Positions 42,447 through 51,061 of a DNA stretch of 64,000 nt are shown here, piece after piece. The position numbers were made by a program, and so were the translations under genes. How positions within the stretch are numbered: position 1 is the first letter of the stretch; every line of letters begins with the position of its first letter. The stretch comes from Pelodictyon luteolum (GTDB taxonomy: Bacteria; Bacteroidota; Chlorobiia; Chlorobiales; Chlorobiaceae). The DNA lies in the NCBI RefSeq assembly GCF_001622165.1, contig NZ_LVWG01000022.1, positions 1-64,000 of the forward strand, written 5' to 3'. The notes beneath the pieces are model-generated. The model worked only from the letters and a program-made list of their open reading frames with translations, was not told the origin of the DNA and ran no database searches.

Positions 42447-43082
42447 ATGAAATACAATCCGGTACGGAAGCTGCTCACTGAATCCGGCCAGCGGCAGGTA
42501 GAGGAGCGGATCAAAGCGGCCGAGGCGAGCACTTCGGGGGAGATTGTCGTGATGGTGGTCGAGGAGAGTTCCCGCTATCGCCACGCTTCGGTGGTCGGGG
42601 CCTTGTTTTCTTCAATGATCGTCGCTGTGGCGGTGGGGCATTTTCAGGGCGGAGACGGCATGTGGCATTTTCTCGGTGTCTTCGTTCCGCTTTTCATCGT
42701 TTTCCATGAACTGCTCGTGCGTCTTGCACCCCTGCGCCGCATGTTTGCCCGCAAAACGGATATGCAGGACGCTGTCGCAAAAGCCTCCCTTGCAGCGTTT
42801 TACCAGAAGGGGATCAACGGCACCGAGGCGGCGACGGGCGTACTCATCTATATCTCGCTTTTTGAGCACATGGTCAGGGTTGTGGCCGACAAAGGCATCA
42901 ACGAGAAAGTGGACCCCGGAGCATGGACGGAGCTCGTCGGCGGCATAGTCCAGGGCATCCGGCGCGGTGATGCTGCAGCTGCCCTTTGCGAGGCTGTCGG
43001 CCGTTGCGGTGAGCTGCTTTCCAGGCATTTTCCGATCCGGGAGGGCGACAGGAATGAGCTCAGTAACCAAATCCGTTACTGA
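42447..43082 (+). CDS. Second TPM-domain membrane protein
   Basis: 211 residues from the ATG at 42447, preceded by AGGAGGAG; in-frame starts further upstream overlap the previous gene. A short TPM-like domain includes RQVEERIKAAEASTSGEIVV and, after two membrane segments near 50-90 (ALFSSMIVAVAVG and FLGVFVPLFIVFHELLV), continues with GTEAATGVLIYISLFEHMVR and the DKGINEKVDPGAW motif. It is smaller than its neighbour and lacks the glycine tail. It likely works with LemA and the first TPM protein at the membrane. The small ORF beginning at 43054 overlaps its last 29 bases. Confidence 0.87.
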   Translation: MKYNPVRKLLTESGQRQVEERIKAAEASTSGEIVVMVVEESSRYRHASVVGALFSSMIVAVAVGHFQGGDGMWHFLGVFVPLFIVFHELLVRLAPLRRMFARKTDMQDAVAKASLAAFYQKGINGTEAATGVLIYISLFEHMVRVVADKGINEKVDPGAWTELVGGIVQGIRRGDAAAALCEAVGRCGELLSRHFPIREGDRNELSNQIRY

Positions 43083-43266
43083 GGCCTGTTTGATGAAGAA
43101 GCTCTGCCGGCTCGAGGAAAAGGATGCGCTGCGCCATGCCGGGCGCGTGGCCGAGGAGGGCGGGGCGCGCCATATATGCCGCAGGTGTGCCCGTGTAGCC
43201 AGAAAGAAAGATGCGCTCTGCAAGCCGCAGAAGATCAAACGCGACAAGCAGAAAGGCCGCCACTGA
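43054..43266 (+). CDS. Small basic Cys-containing protein of unknown function
   Basis: 70 residues from the ATG at 43054, which has GGGAGGG (43039-43045) upstream; a second ATG at 43093 would give 57 residues. I do not recognise the family. The protein is very basic (ending KIKRDKQKGRH) and has an H-x-C-x2-C motif (RHICRRC) plus two further Cys, which could bind a metal or nucleic acid. It overlaps the preceding TPM gene, suggesting translational coupling. Coding status is likely but not certain. Confidence 0.5.
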   Translation: MSSVTKSVTEACLMKKLCRLEEKDALRHAGRVAEEGGARHICRRCARVARKKDALCKPQKIKRDKQKGRH

Positions 43267-43401
43267 AAAGTGCGCCGACCTCTTCAGCAAGCGTTGTGGA
43301 TTCGTATATTGAAGAACAGGAGACCTGCGGAAGGGCCACCTTCGCCCGTCCGCAGCCTGAAGAGTCCAGTTCCGTAAGGCCAACACCAGAAGAGTGAGTA
43401 C

Positions 43402-44499
43402 ATGAAAAAAACAGCATTGTATCCCTGGCACGAGAAGGCCGGGGCGAGGATTATTGATTTCGGCGGATGGCTTATGCCGGTTCAGTATTCAGGCATCATT
43501 GCCGAACATCGGGCCGTCCGAAGTGCGGCGGGCCTTTTCGATGTCTCGCACATGGGGAATTTCTATGTGAAGGGGCCCCGTGCGGAGGAGTTCCTCCAGC
43601 ATATGACCACCAATGACCTCAGCCGCGCTAAAAACGGTCAGGCCCAGTACAACGTGATGCTTTATCCAAGCGGCGGTATCGTTGACGATCTCATCATCTA
43701 CCGCATCGACGCCCAAACCTTTTTCATCATCGTCAACGCAGGCAACTGCGAAAAAGATTACCAGTGGCTCCAGGAGCATGTGGCAGAATATGATGGTGTC
43801 GTGCTTGAAGACCATTCAGCGGCGATGTCGCTGATCGCCCTTCAGGGTCCGAAGGCGTTCGATATCCTGAAAAAGGTGCTGCCTTCCCTCGTCGCCCCAT
43901 CTCTCGGGTCGTTCCACTTCTGCACACTGGAGTATCGCGGTGTGGAGCTGATGGTGGCCCGCACCGGTTATACCGGCGAGATCGGTGTTGAAATCTGTGT
44001 GCCGAATGAGATGGCCCTTCCGCTCTGGGAAGAGCTGCTCCGGTCCGGACAGCCTGAAGGAATCCTTCCAATCGGTCTCGGCGCCCGCGATACCCTCCGC
44101 CTTGAAATGGGATATTCTCTCTACGGGCATGAAATCGATGAGGATACCAACCCCCTTGAAGCCCGCCTGAAATGGGTGGTGAAATTGGACAAAGGGCACT
44201 TTATCGGCCGGGAGGCCTGTCTTCAGGTGGAACTGAATCCGAAACGTTCGGTTGCAGGATTTGTGCTTGAGGGGCGCGCACTGCCGCGCCAGGGCTGCAA
44301 GCTCTTCAACAGCGATCATCAGGAGATCGGGCGGGTGTGCAGCGGCACCCTCTCGCCGACCCTTCAGGAGCCGGTGGGTACCTGCAGCCTCCTTCGCGAG
44401 TACCAGAAGCCGGGCACGAGGGTGTTCGTCGAGATACGCGGCACCATGCAGCCGGGTACGATACGGCCCCTGCCGTTCGTGAAAACCTCCCTCTCCTAA
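43402..44499 (+). CDS. gcvT: Glycine cleavage system T protein (aminomethyltransferase)
   Basis: 365 residues, the normal length. It transfers the methylene group from aminomethyl-lipoyl H protein to tetrahydrofolate. Family motifs are clear: LYPWHEKAGARIIDFGGWLM, LFDVSHMGNFYVKGP, the TND and QYNVML stretch, VARTGYTGEIGVEI and LGARDTLRLEMGYSLYGHE. The C-terminal domain ends with IRPLPFVKT. Genes for the H and P proteins are not in the window. A TATATT box (43305-43310) lies about 90 bases upstream. ftsK starts 38 bases after the stop on the same strand. Confidence 0.96.
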   Translation: MKKTALYPWHEKAGARIIDFGGWLMPVQYSGIIAEHRAVRSAAGLFDVSHMGNFYVKGPRAEEFLQHMTTNDLSRAKNGQAQYNVMLYPSGGIVDDLIIYRIDAQTFFIIVNAGNCEKDYQWLQEHVAEYDGVVLEDHSAAMSLIALQGPKAFDILKKVLPSLVAPSLGSFHFCTLEYRGVELMVARTGYTGEIGVEICVPNEMALPLWEELLRSGQPEGILPIGLGARDTLRLEMGYSLYGHEIDEDTNPLEARLKWVVKLDKGHFIGREACLQVELNPKRSVAGFVLEGRALPRQGCKLFNSDHQEIGRVCSGTLSPTLQEPVGTCSLLREYQKPGTRVFVEIRGTMQPGTIRPLPFVKTSLS

Positions 44500-44537
44500 G
44501 GGGGAGGGTTCAATCATTCAACCACAGAAACTCAAGG

Positions 44538-45230
44538 GTGAAGAGGAAAAAGGACAACAGCGCGGATACCGGGAAAAAATCGGGGCACGGGGCTCTTAAA
44601 CGGGAGATCGGAGGGATTGTCCTGATGCTTTCCGCCCTTTTCCTTGCCGGTTCGACCATCACCTTCCATCCCGGTGACCAGGCGGTCTATCTCCAGTTGC
44701 CCTGGTATGACATTTTGGGCCCTGCAGCACGTGATGCTGTAGCCCACATCCAGACCCCCTTCGGGCTTCTCGGCGCAAGGGTGGGGTCCTTTTTCGTCCG
44801 CTCTTTCCTTGGCTTCCCCTCGCTCCTGCTCTTTTCCGCGGTCTTCTTCTGGGGGGTCTCTCTGTTCCGTTCAAAAAGCCTGAAGTCGGCCTTGATCTTT
44901 TTCCTGTACAGCGTGCTGATGTCGCTGGATCTGGCGGCAATGGGGGGGCTGACACCGTTCGCATTCAGCGACCTTCTTGCTGGAGCTGTCGGCAGGATGC
45001 TTGCCGAGATGTTCTCTACATTGCTTGGCGCAACGGGAGCGTGGGCGCTTTTGCTGGCTATTGCTGCTGTTCCGTCATTCTATCTCAGCCGCATCATGCT
45101 CCCCGGCGTAGGGGCGGGTGTTGTGCCTACGGTTGCGGCCATGCCATCCCGCCTGTTTTCACGGATCGGGAACGTGTTCCGGGCTCTCGGTAAAAAAAAA
45201 ATGAACCCGCTGCCGTACCGGCTGCCATAG
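44538..45230 (+). CDS. ftsK: FtsK DNA translocase, N-terminal membrane part
   Basis: 230 codons from the GTG at 44538 to the TAG at 45228-45230. The start has only weak support, because no ATG fits upstream of the first membrane helix. After a short basic leader come four membrane segments (GGIVLMLSALFLAGSTITF, LGFPSLLLFSAVFFWGVSLF, ALIFFLYSVLMSLDLAAMGG, WALLLAIAAVPSFYLSRIML), the usual FtsK anchor that places the protein at the septum. The frame ends about 30 bases after a run of ten A (45192-45201). Moving back one base there joins it to the motor part in the next frame, giving a single protein of about 799 residues. Whether this is slippage, mutation or an error in the sequence cannot be decided here. 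Confidence 0.85.
   Translation: MKRKKDNSADTGKKSGHGALKREIGGIVLMLSALFLAGSTITFHPGDQAVYLQLPWYDILGPAARDAVAHIQTPFGLLGARVGSFFVRSFLGFPSLLLFSAVFFWGVSLFRSKSLKSALIFFLYSVLMSLDLAAMGGLTPFAFSDLLAGAVGRMLAEMFSTLLGATGAWALLLAIAAVPSFYLSRIMLPGVGAGVVPTVAAMPSRLFSRIGNVFRALGKKKMNPLPYRLP
45192..45201 (+). other. A10 run where ftsK changes frame
   Basis: GGT is followed by ten A and then TGAACCC. The membrane part reads GGT AAA AAA AAA ATG AAC and stops at 45228-45230. The motor part reads AAT GAA CCC from 45200 and is open to 46936, but is closed upstream by TAA at 45191-45193. One extra A, or a backward slip of one base, restores a continuous frame. Long A runs are known sites of polymerase slippage and of homopolymer sequencing error. 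Confidence 0.8.
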
Positions 45231-46936
45231 CAAGGCCCGCTGAGGCTTCTGTAGTTCCTCCCCCCGCACCAGAACGCCTCGAGGGCAACGCCCATTTACC
45301 CTATAGTACGCCTGCCCTCTTCTCTTCCCCCCCCGGCGTAAGTCGGGATGACGGTGTGGAGCTTGTCGTTCAGCAGGCCACCCATGAAATGGAGGCTGAT
45401 CTCGACGATCGCAAGCTGAAGGTGAAGACGAAAGACCGCGATACCTACCGCATACCCTCCATCGACCTGCTTGAAAAGGGACCGGAGGGTGATGGCGGGA
45501 TTGATGAGGAGCATCTTGCCGAAAGCAAGCGACGTCTCCTCGAAAAGCTCTCCATCTACAAGATCGAGGTGATGAGGATACAGGCGACGGTGGGGCCGAG
45601 GGTGACGCTGTTTGAGATGGAACTTGCGCCTGATGTGAAGGTCAGCCGGGTGACGGCGCTGGAAAATGACCTTGCCATGGCCCTTGCCGCCAGGGGCATC
45701 CGCATCATCGCGCCCATCCCCGGAAAGAACGCCGTCGGCGTCGAGATCCCCAACAGCCGCCCTGAGACCGTCATGCTCCGGAGCGTGCTGCAGGTGGAGA
45801 AGTTCAAGAACAGCCGTTACATCCTGCCGATCGTGCTCGGCAAGACCATCTCAAACGAGGTCTATATCGATGACTTGACCGCCATGCCGCACCTCCTCAT
45901 CGCCGGCTCGACCGGCTCGGGCAAGTCGGTCGGCATCAACGTCATTCTCTCCAGCCTCCTATACTCCTGCACTCCCGACAAGGTGAAGTTCGTCCTTATC
46001 GATCCGAAGCGGGTCGAGCTGTTCCATTACCAGCACCTGAAAAACCACTTCCTGCTTCGATTCCCCGGATTCGATGAACAGATTGTAACGGAGCCGCAGA
46101 AAGCGGTCTACGCCCTGAAGTGCGTCGAAAAGGAGATGGAGCTGCGCTATATCCGCCTCGAGCAGGCCGGGGTCCGCAACATCGGGGACTTTAACCGGGC
46201 GAACCCCATGGATGCGATGTACTACATCGTTGTGGTCATTGACGAGCTCGCCGATCTCATGATCACCGCCGGCCGCGACGTCGAGGAGCCTATCACGCGC
46301 CTTGCCCAGCTGGCCCGCGCTGTCGGCATCCATCTCATCGTGGCTACCCAGCGTCCTTCTGTCGACATCATCACAGGCATCATCAAGGCGAACTTCCCTT
46401 CGCGCATCGCCTTTCAGGTGGCAAGCAAAGTGGACTCGAGAACCATTCTTGACGGGTCCGGCGCCGAACAGCTTCTCGGCGATGGTGACATGCTCTACCA
46501 GCCGTCTTCACTCCCGAAGGCCATCCGCCTCCAGGGGCCATATGTTTCGTCGAAAGAAGTAGAGGCAGTGACGCGCTATATCGGCAGCCAGCATGCCCTG
46601 ACGGATGTCCGTGACGTTCTTCTGCCGAAGGGTGAGATGCGGAAACGGGGAAGCTCTGAGAATGGTGCCCCACAGTCGTTTGGTGCAGAAGATGATGAGC
46701 GGGACCCGGCATTTGACGAGGCAGCAAGGCTTGTGGTTATGAGCCAGCAGGGTAGTACTTCGCTGCTCCAGCGGCGGCTCCGGCTCGGCTTCAGCCGTGC
46801 GGGAAGGGTTATGGACCAGCTGGAGAAAGAGGGGATCGTAGGGCCGCAGGATGGAAGCCGTGCACGTGATGTGCTCATTGCCGACCTGAGTGAACTTGAA
46901 GTGAGGTTGAACGCGCCCCCCGAAGAGGATTACTAG
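45203..46936 (+). CDS. ftsK: FtsK DNA translocase, motor and gamma part
   Basis: This is the C-terminal part, in the frame one base back from the membrane part. The linker (EPAAVPAAIARPAEASVVPP) is Pro/Ala-rich as in FtsK proteins and contains a run of eight C at 45327-45334. The motor has Walker A (IAGSTGSGKSVGIN) and Walker B (YIVVVIDELADLM), with the beta segment between. The winged-helix gamma domain that reads the KOPS orienting sequences is complete (MSQQGSTSLLQRRLRLGFSR to DVLIADL). The protein pumps DNA at the septum and helps XerCD resolve dimers. If not joined by slippage, an internal start such as GTG 45356 would be needed. Confidence 0.88.
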   Translation, partial: EPAAVPAAIARPAEASVVPPPAPERLEGNAHLPYSTPALFSSPPGVSRDDGVELVVQQATHEMEADLDDRKLKVKTKDRDTYRIPSIDLLEKGPEGDGGIDEEHLAESKRRLLEKLSIYKIEVMRIQATVGPRVTLFEMELAPDVKVSRVTALENDLAMALAARGIRIIAPIPGKNAVGVEIPNSRPETVMLRSVLQVEKFKNSRYILPIVLGKTISNEVYIDDLTAMPHLLIAGSTGSGKSVGINVILSSLLYSCTPDKVKFVLIDPKRVELFHYQHLKNHFLLRFPGFDEQIVTEPQKAVYALKCVEKEMELRYIRLEQAGVRNIGDFNRANPMDAMYYIVVVIDELADLMITAGRDVEEPITRLAQLARAVGIHLIVATQRPSVDIITGIIKANFPSRIAFQVASKVDSRTILDGSGAEQLLGDGDMLYQPSSLPKAIRLQGPYVSSKEVEAVTRYIGSQHALTDVRDVLLPKGEMRKRGSSENGAPQSFGAEDDERDPAFDEAARLVVMSQQGSTSLLQRRLRLGFSRAGRVMDQLEKEGIVGPQDGSRARDVLIADLSELEVRLNAPPEEDY

Positions 46937-46973
46937 GAGCGGTATAAGCAGTGACCTCTTGATGAAACCGGCT

Positions 46974-46995
46974 CCCGGACCTCAGCGGGCCCGGG
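46974..46995. terminator. Hairpin between convergent ftsK and Nfu gene
   Basis: CCCGG-A-CC (46974-46981) pairs with GG-C-CCGGG (46988-46995) with one mismatch and a 6-base loop. It may end transcription from ftsK, but there is no real T run after it. Confidence 0.35.
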
Positions 46996-47022
46996 TCGAT
47001 TTCTCTCCTTGCGGTCAGCAGC

Positions 47023-47292
47023 TTAGACGGATTCCACCCGGACGATTTCCGGAATGGCTTTCTTGATGGCCTGCTCGACGCCCGCCCGAAGGGTCAGGGT
47101 GCTCATGGGGCAGCTGCCGCATGCTCCAAGCAGTTTCACATCCACAACCATATCCTTGGTGATGCCGACAAGCTGGCAGTCTCCGCCGTCAACCTGCAGG
47201 TATGGGCGTACGGTTTCAAGTGCGGCGATCACACGGTCATAGAGTGCATCGCTGTTCGGCAGGTAGTCTTTGCTTGTGCTCATGGCATACAT
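47023..47292 (-). CDS. Nfu-type iron-sulfur cluster scaffold
   Basis: 89 residues; an in-frame ATG at 47283 (MSTSKDYLP) is an equally good start. This is a stand-alone NifU C-terminal domain with the cluster-binding CxxC in LLGACGSCPMSTLTLR and the characteristic VRPYLQVDGGDCQLVG. Such proteins carry Fe-S clusters to target enzymes in the cytoplasm. It lies 78 bases after the Mrp/ApbC gene, another Fe-S carrier, so the two probably act in the same delivery step. Fe-S proteins are abundant in green sulfur bacteria. Confidence 0.93.
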   Translation of the reverse strand: MYAMSTSKDYLPNSDALYDRVIAALETVRPYLQVDGGDCQLVGITKDMVVDVKLLGACGSCPMSTLTLRAGVEQAIKKAIPEIVRVESV

Positions 47293-47370
47293 CTTTTAGT
47301 AATTGGAAATACAGGTGAACCTCCCCGGAGGAACAGGGTAATATCTACCCCGGTCCTCAAAAAAACAACT

Positions 47371-48558
47371 CTAAACCGTTTCATCGTTCCCGCATCCGCA
47401 TCCGCTGCCGCAACCGGTGTTCTCGTCCCGGCATGAGGCGTTCGTGATGGATATCCTGCGGGCAGTCTCCATTGCAACACCCTTCAGCGCTTTGGCCGAC
47501 GTGGATTCGGGTTTGCCGAGGACGTAGGGCATGCCGCTGTCGCTGCCCTCTCCGACACCGCGCTCGATCGGAATGGCTCCGAGGAACGACAGCCCCTGGG
47601 CTTTGGCGAAGCGCTCTCCGCCTTTCTGGCCGAAGATGTAGTCTCTTGAACCGTCCGGAAGTTCGTACCAGCTCATGTTCTCCACGAGGCCGAGGATGGG
47701 GACACCTACTTTCCCAAACATGCTGACGGCTTTCGAAACGTCGGCTAGTGCCACGTCCTGCGGAGTGGTGACGATGAGGGCTCCGGTGACGGGGATGGTC
47801 TGTACGAGCGTAAGCTGTATGTCTCCGGTTCCGGGAGGAAGGTCGAAGACCAGATAGTCGAGCTCGCCCCAGTCGACGTCGGTGATGAACTGCTTGATGG
47901 CGCTGGAGGCCATCGGACCGCGCCATATGACGGCGGTGTCGGTTTCAATGAGGAAGCCGATCGACATCAGCTTCACCCCGAATTTTTCAAGCGGCCGGAT
48001 TTTCTTGCCCGACATTTCAGGCTTCTCGGAGTGGAGCCCGAACATGGTAGGGATACTCGGTCCATAGAGATCGGCGTCGATGAGTCCGACCTTCGCGCCG
48101 CTTTCTGCGAGGCTGACGGCGAGGTTGACGGCGAGGGTCGATTTTCCTACCCCGCCCTTTCCTGATGCCACGGCGATGATGTTTTTCACACCCTGGAGCG
48201 GTTTGTCATGCCCGCCGCACTGGCCGCTCGAGCACTGGTGTCCGTTGTCATGGCTGTGCCCGTCACCGGGCTCATGGCCGTGGCTGCAGCTGGAGCCGGA
48301 AGTCACTTTCGCCTCCAGATTTACCCTGATGGTGCCGACTCCCGGCACACCGGCCTTTACGGCATTGATGCAGGCCGTTTTGATCTCTTCCTTCAAGGGG
48401 CATGCCGGTGTTGTGAGCACCACGCTGAACGACACATCGCCAGCATCGCTGATGGCAATGTCACGGATCATGCCGAGGGTGACGAGGTCTTTTTTGAGGT
48501 CGGGTTCCTGCACGGTGGAGAGTGCCTGGAGAATCTGCTGCTGGTCTATTGCGGGCAT
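47371..48558 (-). CDS. Mrp/ApbC P-loop Fe-S carrier with metal-binding-like inserts
   Basis: 395 residues. The N-terminal DUF59/MIP18-like domain (1-85, with VQEPDLKKDLVTLGMI) is followed by a His/Cys-rich linker at about 91-117 (CSHGHEPGDGHSHDNGH and more), then the P-loop ATPase with the deviant Walker A SGKGGVGKST (Lys139 last in GVGK), VGLIDADLYGPSIPTMFG and VFDLPPGTGDIQLT. Known Mrp proteins often carry CxxC after ENMS. Here that place reads ENMSWYELPDGSRDYIFG with no Cys, and the C-terminus instead ends in a Cys cluster (ENTGCGSGCGCGNDETV). It probably carries Fe-S clusters with the neighbouring Nfu protein. der lies 33 bases upstream on the same strand. Confidence 0.93.
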   Translation of the reverse strand: MPAIDQQQILQALSTVQEPDLKKDLVTLGMIRDIAISDAGDVSFSVVLTTPACPLKEEIKTACINAVKAGVPGVGTIRVNLEAKVTSGSSCSHGHEPGDGHSHDNGHQCSSGQCGGHDKPLQGVKNIIAVASGKGGVGKSTLAVNLAVSLAESGAKVGLIDADLYGPSIPTMFGLHSEKPEMSGKKIRPLEKFGVKLMSIGFLIETDTAVIWRGPMASSAIKQFITDVDWGELDYLVFDLPPGTGDIQLTLVQTIPVTGALIVTTPQDVALADVSKAVSMFGKVGVPILGLVENMSWYELPDGSRDYIFGQKGGERFAKAQGLSFLGAIPIERGVGEGSDSGMPYVLGKPESTSAKALKGVAMETARRISITNASCRDENTGCGSGCGCGNDETV

Positions 48559-48591
48559 GGCTTTATCGGGTGGGTTAAATGATTGCGGAAG

Positions 48592-49902
48592 TTACTTCTG
48601 CATGAAGCGCAGCGAGATTGTGACACCCTCTAAGCTGAACTTCTCTCGCAGCTTGTTTTCGAGGAATTTCCTGAAATTGGTCTGTACAAGCTCCGGATTA
48701 TTGCAGAAAAATGCAAATACCGGCCAAGGTGCCTCGATCTGGGTCATGTACTTGATTTTCAGCTCCTTGCCCGTCCGGGTGGATGGGTGGTTGGCGGCAA
48801 GAGCCTCCTCGAGGAATCGGTTGAGGGCGCTCGTGCTGATTTTCCGCGAGCGGTTCTGGCTGATCTCTTTTGCTGTATCGATGGCGCGGTAGAGGTTCTT
48901 TTTCGTCAGGGCCGAGGTGAAGATAACCGGGACATAGGAAAGGTTTCCCATATGGGAGCGGAGGGTCTCTTCGTACAGCTTGCTCGTCTTGGAGTCCTTT
49001 TCGACGAGATCCCACTTGTTGACGAGGAGGAGCACGCCGCGTTTGCGTTCAGCGGCGATGTTGATGATCTTCAGGTCCTGCTTTTCGATGCCCGGTGTGG
49101 CATCGAGCATGACGATGGCCACTTCGCAGCGTTCGATGGCCCGTTCGCTGCGCAGCGAGCTGTAATACTCGATTCCGGCACTGATCTTTGTCCGCTTGCG
49201 CAGACCTGCCGTATCGATCAGAAGGAACTCCTGCTGTTTACGGGTGAAACGGGTGTCGATGGCGTCGCGCGTGGTGCCGGGAATGCTGGAGACAATCTGG
49301 CGGTTGGTGCCGAGGAGGGCATTGACGAAGCTGGATTTACCGACGTTCGGGCGGCCGATGACGGCAAGCCTTATGGCACCGTCTTCTTCCGGGGGGCCGT
49401 CGGACTCGGGGAAGTTGAGGAGGATCTCATCGAGCAGGTCGGCCACGCCGCTGCCGTCACGTGCCGATATTGCCCAGGGTTCAGTGAATCCTGTGCTGAC
49501 GAAGGATGCCGCTTCAATGGCAAGCTGCGGCGACTCCGCCTTGTTGACGGCAAGGAAGGTCGGCTTGTCGGAAAAGTTCCTCTTGAGGATCTTGGCGAGC
49601 TCAAGGTCGTCGTAGGAAAGGCCCGAGCGCACGTCAGTCAGAAAAATGATGATGTCGGCGTCATGGATGGCCATCATGGTCTGTTCGAGCATGGCCGTGC
49701 TGATGACGCCATCCTCGGGAGCGTACCCTCCGGTATCCATCAGGCGGAATTCGCGGCCCTGCCAGTGCCCTTCAGCGATGTGGCGATCGCGGGTCACTCC
49801 GGGCGTGGGGTCGACGATGGCAGCCTTCTCGCGGAGGATACGGTTGAAGAGGGTTGATTTGCCGACATTGGGTCGGCCGACCAGGGCGATTAGAGGCTTC
49901 AT
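48592..49902 (-). CDS. der: Ribosome assembly GTPase Der (EngA)
   Basis: 436 residues with two GTPase domains in tandem, which is unique to Der, plus a C-terminal KH-like domain. G1 motifs are GRPNVGKST at 9-17 and GRPNVGKSS near 185; G3 motifs are DTGGY and DTAGLRKR; G4 motifs are NKAE (degenerate) and NKWD. The C-terminal part includes [18 protein letters not shown]. It matures the large ribosomal subunit in the cytoplasm. It heads a minus-strand group der-mrp-nfu and is divergent from rplM across 143 bases that probably hold both promoters. Confidence 0.97.
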   Translation of the reverse strand: MKPLIALVGRPNVGKSTLFNRILREKAAIVDPTPGVTRDRHIAEGHWQGREFRLMDTGGYAPEDGVISTAMLEQTMMAIHDADIIIFLTDVRSGLSYDDLELAKILKRNFSDKPTFLAVNKAESPQLAIEAASFVSTGFTEPWAISARDGSGVADLLDEILLNFPESDGPPEEDGAIRLAVIGRPNVGKSSFVNALLGTNRQIVSSIPGTTRDAIDTRFTRKQQEFLLIDTAGLRKRTKISAGIEYYSSLRSERAIERCEVAIVMLDATPGIEKQDLKIINIAAERKRGVLLLVNKWDLVEKDSKTSKLYEETLRSHMGNLSYVPVIFTSALTKKNLYRAIDTAKEISQNRSRKISTSALNRFLEEALAANHPSTRTGKELKIKYMTQIEAPWPVFAFFCNNPELVQTNFRKFLENKLREKFSLEGVTISLRFMQK

Positions 49903-50045
49903 CTAAGGAGTGCTGCTAAGGGTTCGTTCCCCCCGGAGAGGCTGTGAAAAGGAGAACGGTATAATTTGTAGAATTAAGTGAAATAATTTACATTGATAAA
50001 CTTTATTTTTCGGAAAAGTCCTGTTAAAACCATTGTACACACAGC

Positions 50046-50495
50046 ATGAGCAAGACGCTAAGTTTTAAAACATATTCGGCGAAGCCTGCCGATGTCGAAC
50101 GGAAGTGGTATGTCATAGATGCCGAAGGCCAGGTTCTTGGCAGGATGGCGGCTGAGATCGCCAGAGTCCTCAGGGGGAAGCACAAGCCCCAGTTCACTCC
50201 GCACGTTGATACCGGTGACTTCATCGTGGTCACCAATGCCGAGAAAGTAGCCCTCAGCGGAAACAAAGAGAATCTGAAGACCTACTTCTCCCACTCCCAT
50301 TACCCGGGCGGCGTCAGGGTAGACTCCGTGAAGGACCTGCTTCGCAAAAAGCCGGAAAAGATCATTGAGCACGCCGTATGGGGCATGCTTCCGCACAACA
50401 ACCTTGGCCGCCAGCTCTTCAGGAAACTGAAGGTATATGCAGGTACTCAGCATCCGCATGAGGCTCAGGCGCCGACTGAAATGAAAATACACTAA
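50046..50495 (+). CDS. rplM: 50S ribosomal protein L13
   Basis: 149 residues, the usual length. Clear family motifs are [40 protein letters not shown] and [20 protein letters not shown] with the C-terminal [14 protein letters not shown]13 binds 23S rRNA early in assembly. It is 18 bases before rpsI, the conserved L13-S9 pair. No Shine-Dalgarno is visible before the ATG. An AT-rich stretch upstream (49960-50030) likely carries the promoter. Confidence 0.98.
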   Translation: MSKTLSFKTYSAKPADVERKWYVIDAEGQVLGRMAAEIARVLRGKHKPQFTPHVDTGDFIVVTNAEKVALSGNKENLKTYFSHSHYPGGVRVDSVKDLLRKKPEKIIEHAVWGMLPHNNLGRQLFRKLKVYAGTQHPHEAQAPTEMKIH

Positions 50496-50513
50496 ACAAT
50501 AAAGCGAGAGGGA

Positions 50514-50903
50514 ATGAAAGAGGTTATCGATACCGTTGGACGCCGCAAAACCTCCGTTGCACGGGTGTTCATGACTCCGGGCAAGGGCAGGGTCATCATC
50601 AACAAGCTGCCGGTCGAAGAATATTTCCGGGACGAGGTCAAGCGTCTGCATGCACTCCGTCCGCTGGTACTGACCGAGAAGACTGAAGACTTCGACATCA
50701 AGGTCAATGTGAAAGGCGGCGGACTCAGCGGCCAGTCGGGAGCGGTCAGCCTCGGCATTGCCCGTGCTCTCACCGAGTTCGATGACGCGGCCCGTGCGGT
50801 CCTGAAGCAGGAACGCCTTCTTACCAGGGATCCCCGCATGGTCGAGCGCAAGAAGTTCGGCCGCAAAAAGGCGCGCAAGAGCTTCCAGTTCTCCAAGCGT
50901 TGA
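50514..50903 (+). CDS. rpsI: 30S ribosomal protein S9
   Basis: 129 residues. Family motifs are [39 protein letters not shown] and the C-terminal [17 protein letters not shown], whose last Arg reaches the ribosomal P site. A ribosome-binding site (GAGAGGGA) precedes the ATG. It is cotranscribed with rplM. The rpsB gene follows after a 158-base structured gap. Confidence 0.98.
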   Translation: MKEVIDTVGRRKTSVARVFMTPGKGRVIINKLPVEEYFRDEVKRLHALRPLVLTEKTEDFDIKVNVKGGGLSGQSGAVSLGIARALTEFDDAARAVLKQERLLTRDPRMVERKKFGRKKARKSFQFSKR

Positions 50904-51061
50904 TATTTCCGGATTACTTTTTTTCGTACAACATCCCACATACCGCGCCGTTCCGGGGGTTTCCCCCGGATGGAGCATTCCGGCAGTGTCCGGCGCTGTT
51001 GCGCCGGGTCCCGGCATGCGGGCGGCGGTAGAGGCAACAACTAAACACAAGGACACGACAA
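50904..51061 (+). promoter_or_regulatory. Structured leader before rpsB
   Basis: Two strong hairpins: TCCGGGGG (50952-50959) with CCCCCGGA (50963-50970), and CCGGCGC (50990-50996) with GCGCCGG (51001-51007) around a TGTT loop. Neither is followed by a T run, which argues against simple terminators. Ribosomal-protein operons often have leaders where the protein product binds to repress translation, and S2 is a known self-regulator in E. coli. AAGGA (51049-51053) before the ATG is outside the hairpins. Confidence 0.4.

Noticed and set aside
48787-49857. 356-codon plus-strand frame opposite der
   Set aside because: Shadow of the two GTPase domains of der; no motifs of its own.
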